Source: Campylobacter sp. MIT 12-8780 (GTDB taxonomy: Bacteria > Campylobacterota > Campylobacteria > Campylobacterales > Campylobacteraceae). From it: a stretch of DNA of 64,000 bases. The notes below the pieces were generated by a model. The model did no database searches and had not been told where the DNA came from. It saw only the letters and a list, made by a program, of their open reading frames with translations. The stretch lies in contig NZ_QHLL01000002.1 in the NCBI RefSeq assembly GCF_006864535.1, positions 1-64,000 on the forward strand, written 5' to 3'. The position numbers and the translations under genes were made by a program. This document shows, piece by piece, positions 48,424 to 57,176 of the stretch (positions are counted from its first letter, which is position 1; each line of letters begins with the position of its first letter).

Positions 48424-49240
48424 AGCTAAATCCCCTTTTTTCAAGCTCTTGTATGTCTTTACAAGCTTCTTCGCCTTTAGTGGTAAGATAATCCCCTATC
48501 ACCACAGCACTTGCTCCATACTCAAACACTTCATATTGTCTTTCTTTTAGCACGGCTTCACGCCCACCAGCGATCATAATATGTGTGTTTGGTAAGTCTT
48601 TTTTGCTTTGTTTGATGATATTTAAGGCTTCATCTGTGCTGAGTTTTTTAGGCTTGATTGAAAAATTTTCATTGTGTATAAAAAAATTAATTGGCGAGGA
48701 AAAAGGCTCAAGCTCTTTTAAACTCTTTCTAAAACTTATCCTATCATCTTCACTCTCACCAAGTCCATAAATTCCACCACAGCAAAGCATAAGTCCGGCT
48801 TCTTTGGCGTTTAAATTCGTCTCAAATCTGCTTTGCCAGCTGTGTGTGCTGCAAATTTGAGGATAAAATTCTTTTGAAGTTTCAAGATTGTGATTATATG
48901 AAAATACCCCAGCCTTAACAAGTTCTTTGCACTGATCAAGGCTTGCAAGTCCGTTACAAGCGATAAGCATGAGTTCAGGTTCAGCCTTTTTTACCGCATG
49001 AGCTGCTTTGCAAACATACTCAAGCTTAGTATCATCAAGCCCAAGTCCAGCACTCACCAAACAAAAGCCTAAAGCATGGTTTTTCTTTGCCATTTTTGCT
49101 TCAAGCACGATTTGTTCTATATCTTTTTGTTTATATTTAATGATATCAGTTTTTACAAAACGACTTTGAGTGCAGTATTTGCAGTCTTCAGAACAATTTC
49201 CACTTGAGATATTGCAGATCGCACAGAGCATTATTTGCAT
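48404..49240 (-). CDS. bioB: biotin synthase
   Basis: A 278-residue radical-SAM enzyme inserting sulfur into dethiobiotin. The SAM cluster is CSEDCKYCTQS near residues 16-26 (C-x3-C-x2-C). YNHNLETSKEFYPQIC near 117 and MLCCGGIYGLGESEDDR near 153 carry residues for the second cluster. It is shorter than E. coli BioB (346) but normal for Campylobacter. It overlaps the antiporter gene downstream. Confidence 0.93.
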   Translation of the reverse strand: MQIMLCAICNISSGNCSEDCKYCTQSRFVKTDIIKYKQKDIEQIVLEAKMAKKNHALGFCLVSAGLGLDDTKLEYVCKAAHAVKKAEPELMLIACNGLASLDQCKELVKAGVFSYNHNLETSKEFYPQICSTHSWQSRFETNLNAKEAGLMLCCGGIYGLGESEDDRISFRKSLKELEPFSSPINFFIHNENFSIKPKKLSTDEALNIIKQSKKDLPNTHIMIAGGREAVLKERQYEVFEYGASAVVIGDYLTTKGEEACKDIQELEKRGFSFVTQCH

Positions 49241-49311
49241 GATTTTGCCTTATATTTAAAATTTAAAGTCTATATTTTAGCAAAATTTATATAAAAACAA
49301 AAACTTTATTT

Positions 49312-49329
49312 TTGGAACGATTTTTGCTT
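49312..49329 (+). promoter_or_regulatory. sigma-54 promoter
   Basis: TTGGAACGATTTTTGCTT has the same GG and GC elements and spacing as the flgE promoter. It lies 36 bases before the ATG at 49365, the same distance as in flgE, so the next gene should belong to the RpoN/FlgSR flagellar regulon. Confidence 0.85.
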
Positions 49330-49364
49330 TTCTTAAATATAATTTTAGATTTGAAGGAAAAACA

Positions 49365-49862
49365 ATGAGCAAAGAGCTTGAAATTTTCAAAAAACACTTA
49401 GGTGAGGTAAAGGCACAGGGCGAATTTGACGCGAAGCAAGTTTGCACGCAAATCAATGACGCGAATGATTTTATCGGTGCTTTACAGGTTTTGGATTTGT
49501 CCTTAAAAAAGATCGAGCAGAATTTAAAAGCAAGGATAGATGAAGATTTAAGTGAAGAACAAAAAAGAGGGCTTGACGCACAGACTTCTCAACTTATCCA
49601 AAATAGCTCTTTTATGGGAAATTCTTTATTTGATAATAGCTTTTCAATCGGCGTTTCAGGGCAAAGCTTTGCTTTTGAGATACAAAATCCTTTGCTTGTG
49701 CTTGAAAAAAGTGATTATAAAGGCGTTTTAGCTTATATAGAAGATAAAAGAGAAGAGATAGAAAATCTGCTCCTTGATCTTGCAACCGCCATTAGCTTAG
49801 GCACTCCAAGCAATAATTTCATGGGAGCAAATGACTTTGATTTTAAAGGCTTATTTCGCTAA
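49365..49862 (+). CDS. RpoN-regulated protein of unknown function, probably flagellum-linked
   Basis: A 165-residue soluble protein without a signal peptide. The segment QINDANDFIGALQVLDLSLKKIEQNL (about 29-54) resembles the N-terminal flagellin heptads, and NSSFMGNSLFDNSFSI near 75-90 resembles the flagellin turn that follows. The sigma-54 promoter directly upstream puts it in the hook-gene class. Secreted flagellar coregulated effectors of C. jejuni (such as CiaC or Fed proteins) are of this size and class, but I cannot match it to one with confidence. It is monocistronic with a strong terminator. Confidence 0.7.
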   Translation: MSKELEIFKKHLGEVKAQGEFDAKQVCTQINDANDFIGALQVLDLSLKKIEQNLKARIDEDLSEEQKRGLDAQTSQLIQNSSFMGNSLFDNSFSIGVSGQSFAFEIQNPLLVLEKSDYKGVLAYIEDKREEIENLLLDLATAISLGTPSNNFMGANDFDFKGLFR

Positions 49863-49863
49863 A

Positions 49864-49891
49864 AATTTCAGCTTTATTCAAAGCTGAAATT
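49864..49891. terminator. bidirectional terminator
   Basis: AATTTCAGCTTT and AAAGCTGAAATT form a perfect 12-bp stem with a 4-base loop exactly between the convergent 49365-49862 gene and ung. It would serve both strands. Confidence 0.8.
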
Positions 49892-50581
49892 CTAAGCATT
49901 TAAATCCCACTCAATAGGCTTTTTACCTTGTTTTATAAGCCATTCATTGCTTTTTGAAAAATGCTTACAGCCTAAAAAACCTGTGCGAGCAAGCGGGCTA
50001 GGATGAGCTGCTTCTAAAACAAGGTGTTTGCTTGTATCAATAAGGCTTTTTTTAGAGCGAGCAAAATTTCCCCACAGCAAAAATACCAAGCCTTGTTTTT
50101 CCTTACTTAAAAGAGCGATAACTGCATCTGTAAATTCCTGCCAGCCAAAGTTTTGATGACTTGCTGCTTTGTTTGCTTCAACGCTAAGAATGGCATTTAA
50201 AAGCAAAACTCCTTGTCTTGCCCACTTGGTTAAATCCCCATTTTTGCTTGGTTGTATGCCAAGATCGGCTTGTAATTCTTTGTAAATATTGATTAAAGAT
50301 GGTGGCACACGCACGCCATTTGGCACGCTAAAACTTAAGCCCATAGCCTGATTTGGCTGATGATAAGGATCTTGTCCGAGCAAGATGATTTTAAGCTCAT
50401 GTAAAGGCGTGAGATTAAAAGCGTTAAAAGTAAGTTTGGCTGGGGGATAGATAGTTTTGCCATTTTGCAAAGCCTGTATATAATTTTGCTTAATCCTTGA
50501 AAAAAAAGGCTCAAAAAAGAGAGGCTTTAAAAAATTTTTCCAGTCCTCATTCATGGCTATATCTTCAAGCTTGATTTGCAT
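49892..50581 (-). CDS. ung: uracil-DNA glycosylase
   Basis: A 229-residue family 1 UDG removing uracil from DNA. The water-activating loop is LLGQDPYHQPNQAMGLSFSVP near residues 65-85, and the leucine intercalation loop AAHPSPLARTGFLGCKHF is near 192-209. The start at 50581 has AAGGA before it; the frame extends another 24 codons upstream but is hydrophobic and lacks a site. Length matches family members. Confidence 0.94.
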   Translation of the reverse strand: MQIKLEDIAMNEDWKNFLKPLFFEPFFSRIKQNYIQALQNGKTIYPPAKLTFNAFNLTPLHELKIILLGQDPYHQPNQAMGLSFSVPNGVRVPPSLINIYKELQADLGIQPSKNGDLTKWARQGVLLLNAILSVEANKAASHQNFGWQEFTDAVIALLSKEKQGLVFLLWGNFARSKKSLIDTSKHLVLEAAHPSPLARTGFLGCKHFSKSNEWLIKQGKKPIEWDLNA

Positions 50582-50649
50582 TTTTTTCCTTATTTTAAGT
50601 AGTTTGAGTGCGAATTTATATGAAAGAGTATAATAAAAAAGCTTAAAAT

Positions 50650-50682
50650 ACAAGCTTGCCTTAAAATCAAAAGCAAGCTTGT
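50650..50682 (-). terminator. phoX terminator
   Basis: ACAAGCTTGC and GCAAGCTTGT form a perfect 10-bp stem with a 13-base loop, 10 bases past the phoX stop. On the minus strand ATTTTAAGCTTTTTT follows. Confidence 0.65.
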
Positions 50683-50691
50683 GTGTAAAAT

Positions 50692-52488
50692 TTAGCTTCC
50701 TATGACGCCTCCATCAAGCTTTCTTATTTGCATGATAGCAGAACGAGGGGTTTTTCCATAAGGAAAATGCGAATTTGCAAGCTTTTCTCCTGGGTGTTGA
50801 ATGCCTACAAATAAAGTTGTATAATCCTCATTAAAGGCTATGCCTGTTACTTCACATGCTACTGGTCCTGTTAAAAAACGTCTTAGCTCTCCTGTGGCAG
50901 GATTTGCTGCTAGCATGGTGTTGTTTCCCATGCCCTCGTATTCTCCTTTATTTGAGTAGTTGCCATCTGTTTGTATCCAAAGTCTGCCATCTTTATCAAA
51001 GGCAAGTCCATCTGGGGAATTGAATTTATTTTCACTGGTGATATTATTTGAGCCTTTATAAAGTCCTTTTTGATTGTCTGGATTGCCAGCAAGCGCAAAA
51101 AGTTCCCAAGTAAAAGTATCTTGAGTGTGTGAATTTTTAGGCTCAAAACGTATGATTTGTCCGTAAAGATTTTTAATACGAGGATTAGCAGGATTGGCTT
51201 CTTTGCGTTTAGAATTATTTGTAAGCGTTGCAAATACAGCTTTTGATCCAGCTTGCTTATGACTTGCTATCCATTCACAACGATCCATAGGCGTAGCTCC
51301 TACTAAAGTGCCTGCTAAGCGAGCTTTTATAAGCACATCGCCTTGATCCTTAAAGCCATTTTCTGGGGTGAGCTTGCCTTTGCCAAATTCAAGTGCAAGC
51401 CATTTACCCTCGCCTCTAAACTCATCTTGCTTGCCATTAAACTGAGCCACATATAAGGTGCCCTCATCAAGGATTTTATCACCAGCTTTACCTTTGATAA
51501 ATTTGTGCTTACTTACAAATTTATAAATAAACTCATTTGCCTCATCATCGCCCATATAAGCTACAACACTACCATCTTTTTCTACGATAAGCTCGACATT
51601 TTCATGTTTAAAACGTCCAAGTGCGGTGCGTTTAATAGGCGTTGAGTTAGCATTCATAGGATCGATCTCAACCACCCAGCCAAAGCGGTTGGCTTCATTT
51701 TTATCATTTGCCAAATCAAATCTAGGATCAAATTGTTCCCAGCCATACACGCTTTTAGCTGAAAAGCCATAACGTTTTAAGCTTTCATCTTCAAGTATTT
51801 TTTCATCAGAGCAGCCAAAAAAATCATCTATATTTTCTTCACAAGTAAGATAAGTTCCCCAAGGCGTTTGTCCATTTGCACAATTATTTAAAGTGCCATA
51901 AACAAAGCTTTTACCAGCCAAAACAGCCTTAGCAGCAGCTCCGCTTACGCTCATTTTGGTATGTGCGTCTATGCGGCGGTTGTATTTTGAGTCTTTGACA
52001 ACTTCATAATTTTCGCCTTTTTTAGCTATCTCAAAAACAGATACCCCAAGGCTTGCTTGTTCGTATTGTATATCTGTTTTGCTTAAATTTTTACCCTCAT
52101 GTTTAAACATGATTTCAGGATTGATGTATTCATTATTTACACAAAGTATAGCTCTTTCTTTGCTTAGTGGAAAAAAGCTCATTCCATCGGTATTATCGCC
52201 AAAAACCCTAGAAGCGTTTTTTACAGAAGCTTGAGTGATATTTTTGCTCTCATCAAAAGCTAAGGCATCGCTAAAAAGGGCATCTCCCCAAGTGATAAGC
52301 ACCTTTGCTTCATAGCCTTGTGGGACTATAACCTTATCTTCAGTGCTTGATTTTATAGCCTTAAAGCCTAAAAGTTCTTTGTCTTTAAGCAAACTTGCAC
52401 TAAGATTTATACCGCCAAAAAAACTTACCATAGAAGCCACAGCAGCACCGCGTAAAAAAGCCCTTCTTTCACAGCTCTTTTCTTGCAT
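50692..52488 (-). CDS. phoX: PhoX-family alkaline phosphatase, Tat-exported
   Basis: A 598-residue PhoX (DUF839) protein. The N-terminus CERRAFLRGAAVASMVSFFGG has the twin-arginine motif, so it is exported folded by Tat. PQGYEAKVLITWGDAL near residue 56, NTDGMSFFPL and VNNEYINPEIMF near 119, TYLTCEENIDDFFG, and the C-terminal NSPDGLAFDKDGRLWIQTDGN are family signatures that bind iron and calcium. It releases phosphate from organic esters in the periplasm. C. jejuni PhoX (which I recall as Cj0145) is PhosSR-regulated; no Pho box can be confirmed here. Confidence 0.88.
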   Translation of the reverse strand: MQEKSCERRAFLRGAAVASMVSFFGGINLSASLLKDKELLGFKAIKSSTEDKVIVPQGYEAKVLITWGDALFSDALAFDESKNITQASVKNASRVFGDNTDGMSFFPLSKERAILCVNNEYINPEIMFKHEGKNLSKTDIQYEQASLGVSVFEIAKKGENYEVVKDSKYNRRIDAHTKMSVSGAAAKAVLAGKSFVYGTLNNCANGQTPWGTYLTCEENIDDFFGCSDEKILEDESLKRYGFSAKSVYGWEQFDPRFDLANDKNEANRFGWVVEIDPMNANSTPIKRTALGRFKHENVELIVEKDGSVVAYMGDDEANEFIYKFVSKHKFIKGKAGDKILDEGTLYVAQFNGKQDEFRGEGKWLALEFGKGKLTPENGFKDQGDVLIKARLAGTLVGATPMDRCEWIASHKQAGSKAVFATLTNNSKRKEANPANPRIKNLYGQIIRFEPKNSHTQDTFTWELFALAGNPDNQKGLYKGSNNITSENKFNSPDGLAFDKDGRLWIQTDGNYSNKGEYEGMGNNTMLAANPATGELRRFLTGPVACEVTGIAFNEDYTTLFVGIQHPGEKLANSHFPYGKTPRSAIMQIRKLDGGVIGS

Positions 52489-52559
52489 ATGTATCCTTTC
52501 ATAAAAAATAAAGAATAAAATTTTAATGCTACTAAGAAACTTTTTGACTACATTAAGTT

Positions 52560-53444
52560 TTATTTTTCAAGTTTAAGTATGAGAGGATTAAAGGCTTTCC
52601 CAGCGATGATTAGAGTATCGCCTATCTTAAGTGAGGCGTAATTTTGCTTAAACTCAGCCTCGCTTAGCGTGATTTTAACAAGCTCTTGGTTTATTAAAAG
52701 TGTGAGTATGATTAAAATATCAGCTTTTTTAATCTCAAGCACAGTGGCGCTAAATTGTAGTTTGGCTGAAAAGTTTGAGCGTGAAAAAAGCTCGCTTGGC
52801 TTGCCATCTTGAATGCATTTTCCATATTCAAGCTTAATCACTCTTGAAGCAAGCTTGTAAATTTCGCCTATATCATGACTTACAAGCAAAGTTGTAAGCT
52901 TAAAATGCCTTGTAAGCTTTAAAAGTTCATCTTGTAAAAAGCCTCTCATCTTAAAATCAAGCGCAGATAAGGGCTCATCAAGAAGTAGAATTTGAGGATT
53001 AAAAGCTAAGGCTCTAGCTAGAGCTACTCTTTGAGCTTGTCCGCCTGAAAGCTGGTGTGGATAGGCTTTTTCAAGGCTTTTTAAGTTCATTAATTCTAAA
53101 AGCTCATCGATCTTTTTTTGCTCGCCTTTTAAAGCAAAGGCTAAATTTTCACGCACATTTAAGTGTGAAAAAAGTGCATAGTCTTGAAAGACAAAGCCTA
53201 CCTTTCTTTTTTGAGGAGGCAAAAAGATATTTTTATGACTATCTTGCCAAAGCTCATCATTCACCTTTATATAGCCAAACTCTGGTTTTATAAGTCCAGC
53301 GATAATGCGTAAAATCGTCGTCTTTCCAGCCCCGCTTTCACCAAATATACATACAAACTCCTCAGCCCTTAGCTCTTTTTGAACTTCTAAAAATGTATCG
53401 CCATTTGCTGTTTTCATAGGATGTTTGATGTGGATTTTAATCAT
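52560..53444 (-). CDS. modC: molybdate/tungstate ABC transporter ATPase
   Basis: A 294-residue ATPase. Walker A GESGAGKTTI is at about 35-44, the signature LSGGQAQRVALARAL near 126 and Walker B ILLLDEPLSALD near 146. The C-terminal 75 residues form a TOBE-like regulatory domain. It energises ModB for oxyanion import. It is the last gene of a four-gene operon (modA, TOBE protein, modB, modC), the order I recall for Cj0303c-Cj0300c. Confidence 0.9.
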   Translation of the reverse strand: MIKIHIKHPMKTANGDTFLEVQKELRAEEFVCIFGESGAGKTTILRIIAGLIKPEFGYIKVNDELWQDSHKNIFLPPQKRKVGFVFQDYALFSHLNVRENLAFALKGEQKKIDELLELMNLKSLEKAYPHQLSGGQAQRVALARALAFNPQILLLDEPLSALDFKMRGFLQDELLKLTRHFKLTTLLVSHDIGEIYKLASRVIKLEYGKCIQDGKPSELFSRSNFSAKLQFSATVLEIKKADILIILTLLINQELVKITLSEAEFKQNYASLKIGDTLIIAGKAFNPLILKLEK

Positions 53445-53452
53445 TTTTTCGC

Positions 53453-54133
53453 CTAAAAGGAAGTGAATTTTTTATTGACAAAGAACAAGCTTAAAAGTAT
53501 GATAAAAGAAAGCGCAAAAAGCACAAAGGCGTATTGGTGTGCTAGAGTGTAATTTAAAGCCTCAAGCTCATCATATATAGCTATGCTAGCAACCAAAGTT
53601 TCGCCTTTTTTATGTCCGCCTATCATCATCACAACGCCAAATTCGCCTATAGTATGAGCAAAAGCTAAAACACAACCTGTAAAAATACCTACCTTTGAGC
53701 TTGGTATAATCACTCTTAAAAGTGTGATAAATTTGCTTTTTCCTAAGGTATAAGATACTTCAATAAGATTTTTTGGCACACTTGAAAAAGCACTTTGAAT
53801 AGGAGAAACCATAAAAGGCAAAGAAAAGATAATACTAGCAATTACAAGCCCTTCAAAGCTAAAAACAAGCTTTATACCAAAAGTTTCATCTAAAAAGCGT
53901 CCAAAAAAATTTGCTGGAGAAAAAGCCATTAAAAAATAAAAACCAAGCACGCTAGGCGGTAGCACCAAAGGCATAGAAACGATAACTTGCACCACGCTTT
54001 TAAAACGAAAATTTGTATAAACAAGAGCATAAGCTAAAGCCACAGCTATAAAAAAAAGCAAAAAAGTAGTGATAAAAGCAAGTTTAAAGGTTAAAAACAA
54101 GGTTTGTAAAAACTCAGGGTTTAAAATCTGCAT
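53453..54133 (-). CDS. modB: molybdate/tungstate ABC transporter permease
   Basis: A 226-residue permease with about five helices. The ATPase-docking EAA loop is VSYTLGKSKFITLLRVIIPSSKVG near residues 125-148. PLVLPPSVLGFYFLMAF near 54 is typical of ModB. It lies 8 bases before modC and 3 bases after the TOBE gene, so translation is tightly grouped. Confidence 0.9.
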   Translation of the reverse strand: MQILNPEFLQTLFLTFKLAFITTFLLFFIAVALAYALVYTNFRFKSVVQVIVSMPLVLPPSVLGFYFLMAFSPANFFGRFLDETFGIKLVFSFEGLVIASIIFSLPFMVSPIQSAFSSVPKNLIEVSYTLGKSKFITLLRVIIPSSKVGIFTGCVLAFAHTIGEFGVVMMIGGHKKGETLVASIAIYDELEALNYTLAHQYAFVLFALSFIILLSLFFVNKKFTSF

Positions 54134-54136
54134 ATT

Positions 54137-54520
54137 TTACACTTTTAACATAATATCACTTGGCTTTATATAGCCAAAAATCTTTTGTGAAGGAGCTAAA
54201 TTTAAAAGCTCAAAGGCTTCATTACTCAGCAAAGCACTTAAATTATCTTTAAAAAAAACTTGGCTAAGAATTGCGCCTTTTGTAAAGCTTTGAATTTCTA
54301 AGCTAAGCTTGTTTTCAACGCCTAAAGGTAGTTCTTTAGAGCTTAAGATCAGCTCATCTTCTTTAAAAAGTAATTCTATGTTTGAGTTGAGCTTAGCTTG
54401 CAAAGAAGGAAAATCAAGCATTAAAACATTAAAAATTTCCCCTCGCTCAAGTTCAACTTTTACAAGGGAAATTTCATCTTTGTGATGAAAGCTTAGGATT
54501 TTTCCAGCAAGCACATTCAT
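54137..54520 (-). CDS. TOBE/Mop-like molybdate-binding protein
   Basis: A 127-residue soluble protein. The opening NVLAGKILSFHHKDEISLVKVEL, then a second half LSLEIQSFTKGAILSQVFFKD, give two weakly similar beta-rich repeats like paired TOBE/Mop domains. The C-terminus (IFGYIKPSDIMLK) matches the typical Mop end I-K-A-S-D/E-V-x-L. Such proteins store or sense molybdate. It starts one base before the end of modA and probably moderates supply within the operon. No helix-turn-helix is present, so it is not the ModE repressor. Confidence 0.75.
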   Translation of the reverse strand: MNVLAGKILSFHHKDEISLVKVELERGEIFNVLMLDFPSLQAKLNSNIELLFKEDELILSSKELPLGVENKLSLEIQSFTKGAILSQVFFKDNLSALLSNEAFELLNLAPSQKIFGYIKPSDIMLKV

Positions 54521-55270
54521 TTATCTTGTGCCAAAGCCATATTTTTCAATGATAGCCTTGCCTTCTTTAGAAAGTACAAAATTTGAAAACTCAGTGGCAA
54601 GTTTTTTGCCCTTAGCGTATTTTGTGATGACAAAACTTTGCTCAAGTGGGCTAAAAAGCTTACTATCAACAAGCACGGCTTTACCTTTTGGCTTATTTAT
54701 AGGTGAAACTAAAGAATAAGCAACTATACCAACTTCAGCAGCAGCTGTATCAACATGAATAACAGGTTGAGAGATATTATCGCCTAAGACGATTTTATCT
54801 TTAAAAATATCATAAATTTTTAAGTTCTTAAGACTTTGCTCAGCTGCTACTCCATAAGGAGCGACTTTTGGATTGGCTATGCTTAAGTGTTTTATGTCTT
54901 TTGCTTTACTTGCAAGAGCTTCTAAGCCACCTTGTAAAAACTTCTCATCAAGAGAGTAAAGAGCCACAACGCCTAGAGCATACACAGCTGGCTTAGTGAT
55001 GGCATTGCCATCTTTTTCAATCTGTGCGGCGTATTTTGCATCAGCTGAAAAGAAAAGATCAAACTCACGCCCCTCTTTTAAAAGCTGATAATGCTTGCCA
55101 GAAGCCCCAAATATAAGCTCAACCTCATCTTTTGGGTGTTTTTTGATAAACTCATTTTTAACTTCTTGCATAGCTTTTGAAGCTGAAGAAGCTACAAATA
55201 CGCTGATTTTTTCAGCCCACAAAGAACTTGCAAGTAATAAACTTGCTAAAACAAAAAGCATTTTTTTCAT
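54521..55270 (-). CDS. modA: molybdate/tungstate-binding periplasmic protein
   Basis: A 249-residue exported binding protein. Signal peptide is about 1-19 (ending LWA). The oxyanion-binding VASSASKAMQEVKNEF near residues 26-41, FGASGKHYQLLKEGREFDLFFSAD near 54-77 and HVDTAAAEVGIVAYSL near 174-189 are family features. It feeds ModBC. The molybdopterin reductase at 58 kb is a likely consumer of the imported metal. Confidence 0.92.
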   Translation of the reverse strand: MKKMLFVLASLLLASSLWAEKISVFVASSASKAMQEVKNEFIKKHPKDEVELIFGASGKHYQLLKEGREFDLFFSADAKYAAQIEKDGNAITKPAVYALGVVALYSLDEKFLQGGLEALASKAKDIKHLSIANPKVAPYGVAAEQSLKNLKIYDIFKDKIVLGDNISQPVIHVDTAAAEVGIVAYSLVSPINKPKGKAVLVDSKLFSPLEQSFVITKYAKGKKLATEFSNFVLSKEGKAIIEKYGFGTR

Positions 55271-55289
55271 TATTTTTCCTTAAAAATTA

Positions 55290-55314
55290 AAATTATGTTA
55301 TTGTAGCATAATTT
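55290..55314. promoter_or_regulatory. inverted repeat over the mod promoter
   Basis: AAATTATG and CATAATTT form a perfect 8-bp inverted repeat with a 9-base spacer. On the minus strand the spacer and arm contain TGCTACAAT, an extended -10 box for modA. A dimeric repressor such as ModE binding here would block the promoter; the site is a candidate only. Confidence 0.5.
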
Positions 55315-55417
55315 ATTTCTATTTTTATTTTAAAATTGCATAATTTTTATTTGGGTGTGAAGGTGTTATTTCAAAAAAATAAATGCAAATTTTGTTTTAA
55401 ATTTTCACACAAAATGC

Positions 55418-55423
55418 TATAAT
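55418..55423 (+). promoter_or_regulatory. extended -10 box for the YeiH-like gene
   Basis: AAATGCTATAAT (TG-C-TATAAT) lies 22 bases before the ATG, giving a short leader with TTAAGGA as ribosome site. Confidence 0.5.
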
Positions 55424-55444
55424 TTTTAGTTTTAAGGAAAAATA

Positions 55445-56437
55445 ATGTCAAATTTTATCAAAGGTTTCGCACTTACTTCTTGTCTTGCTTTAATGGGCTT
55501 TTTTCTAGCTAAGCTTTCTTTTTTTGAGGCTTTACATCTTTCGCCTTTAATCATAGCCATTGTCTTAGCAGCGTGTTTATCACCTTTGTATCTTAAGGTG
55601 CATTCAAATTTTGATAAAGGTGTAAGCTTTAGTGCGAAAAAATTGCTTCGATTTGGCATTATTTTGTATGGTTTTAATGTCTCGCTTTTAGATATCGCAA
55701 ATGTCGGTATAAGTGGAGTTTTGCTTGCTTTATGTGTTGTTGTATTTGTTTTGGGGCTTGGAATTTGTATAGGCGTGCGGTATTTTAAGATAGATAAAGA
55801 ACTTGCGATCTTAATCAGTGGTGGAAGTGCGATCTGTGGAGCAGCTGCGGTTTTGGCTTTAGAAAGTGCTTTTCGTAGCAAAGCTCAAAAAAGCGTTATT
55901 GCGATCTCTTCAGTAGTGGTTTTTGGGCTTTTATCTATGCTTGTGTATCCTTTGTTATATTTTAGTGGAATTTTACCCTTTGATGACACGCAAATGGGCG
56001 TTTATATAGGACTTGCTTTGCATGAAGTGGCAAATGTTGTAGGAGCAGCAAGTAGTATTAGCGATGAAAGTGCGGCTGTGGCGATCATCATTAAGATGAT
56101 ACGCGTGATCTTGCTTGTGCCTGTGCTTTTGATCTTACCTTTGTGCTTTAGTAAAAGCGAGCAAGGGGAGAAAAGAAAACTTCATATCCCTTATTTTGCG
56201 CTTGCTTTTTTGGCTGTGATAATTTTTCATTCTTTTGTTCCTTTGCCTGAATTTTTACTTGACTTTTTTAAAATTCTTTGCGTTTTAAGTCTAAGTGCAG
56301 CTATGGCAGCTTTGGGCTTGCAAATTGATCTTAAAAGCTTTGCAAGTCTTGGAAAAGACGCTTTTAAGCTTGCTTTTGTGCTTTTTGTGATCTTGCTTGT
56401 GCTTGGCTTCGTGCTTGTATTTTTCTTTGTGCGTTAA
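55445..56437 (+). CDS. YeiH/UPF0324-family membrane protein
   Basis: A 330-residue protein with about ten helices. RFGIILYGFNVSLLDIANVG near 68-88, LISGGSAICGAAAVLALES near 121-139 and LHEVANVVGAASSISDESA near 190-208 are the family signatures. Members are annotated as putative sulfate or sulfonate exporters; the substrate is not established. It ends 2 bases before the convergent SMR gene, with no room for a separate terminator. Confidence 0.82.
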   Translation: MSNFIKGFALTSCLALMGFFLAKLSFFEALHLSPLIIAIVLAACLSPLYLKVHSNFDKGVSFSAKKLLRFGIILYGFNVSLLDIANVGISGVLLALCVVVFVLGLGICIGVRYFKIDKELAILISGGSAICGAAAVLALESAFRSKAQKSVIAISSVVVFGLLSMLVYPLLYFSGILPFDDTQMGVYIGLALHEVANVVGAASSISDESAAVAIIIKMIRVILLVPVLLILPLCFSKSEQGEKRKLHIPYFALAFLAVIIFHSFVPLPEFLLDFFKILCVLSLSAAMAALGLQIDLKSFASLGKDAFKLAFVLFVILLVLGFVLVFFFVR

Positions 56438-56439
56438 AT

Positions 56440-56757
56440 TTAATGAGAAACAAGCTTTAAACCTACACTACACAGCAAGATAAGCCCTACAAAAACAAGT
56501 TTTAAAGCATTTTTGCTTTCTTTGAAAAAAAGCACGCCCACGATCACGCCCCCGCCAGCTCCTATACCTGTCCATATCGCATAAGCTGTGCCAGCTGAAA
56601 TTTCACGCATAGCCAAAGACAAAAAGCCAAAAGAGCACATAAATAAAATAACAATGGCAAGAAAATATATCTTTTTTCCGCTTTGTATGTGCTTTTTCAT
56701 CGCGATCACACCAAGAATTTCGATACACCCAGCAAGTATTAAACAAAACCAGCTCAT
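56440..56757 (-). CDS. small multidrug resistance (SMR) protein, second subunit
   Basis: A 105-residue four-helix protein. The essential membrane glutamate is in FCLILAGCIEILGVIAMK (E13), and SAGTAYAIWTGIGAGGGVIVGVLFFKES near 53-80 is the SMR core. It overlaps its partner by four bases. Paired SMR genes encode heterodimers that export cationic drugs or guanidinium-like metabolites. I recall the C. jejuni pair as Cj0309c-Cj0310c. Confidence 0.88.
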   Translation of the reverse strand: MSWFCLILAGCIEILGVIAMKKHIQSGKKIYFLAIVILFMCSFGFLSLAMREISAGTAYAIWTGIGAGGGVIVGVLFFKESKNALKLVFVGLILLCSVGLKLVSH

Positions 56758-57176
56758 TTTATCTCTCCTAAAAGCTCATCTTCAAGCTCGTTTAAACCAA
56801 GATCAGAGCTTAGTTTCTCCACACTTTCTTCATCATGTTCTTGACTCATAAACTTAAGTCCTATGACGCTAAGTATAAGCACGCTAATAAGAGAAATTTT
56901 AAGCCATGAAAAAGGCTCATTAAAGATAAACATTTCGCCTAAAACTACCCCAGCCGTGCCAATACCTACAAATACAGCATAAGCGATACTTACCTCTATC
57001 TTTTTCATCGCCAAAATCGCACAGCAAAAAGAAATGAGTATGCCAAGTCCTGTAAAGATATAAAGAGCAAAATTATCAGCGTGTTTAAGCCCATTTACCC
57101 AAAAGCACTCAACAATACCTCCAAGTATGATTAAAGCCCAAGCAAGATTAGTGCTGATTTTTGTTTGTTTTTTCAC
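56754..57176 (-). CDS. small multidrug resistance (SMR) protein, first subunit
   Basis: A 140-residue protein starting at GTG behind AAGGA. The four SMR helices occupy about residues 9-112; the glutamate is in ALIILGGIVECFWVNGLK (E23 region), with VSIAYAVFVGIGTAGVVLGEMFIFNEP near 67-93. An acidic 30-residue C-terminal tail (EHDEESVEKLSSDLGLNELED) extends past the usual SMR length and may fix orientation of the heterodimer. ATGA coupling to the second subunit. Confidence 0.87.
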   Translation of the reverse strand: MKKQTKISTNLAWALIILGGIVECFWVNGLKHADNFALYIFTGLGILISFCCAILAMKKIEVSIAYAVFVGIGTAGVVLGEMFIFNEPFSWLKISLISVLILSVIGLKFMSQEHDEESVEKLSSDLGLNELEDELLGEIK

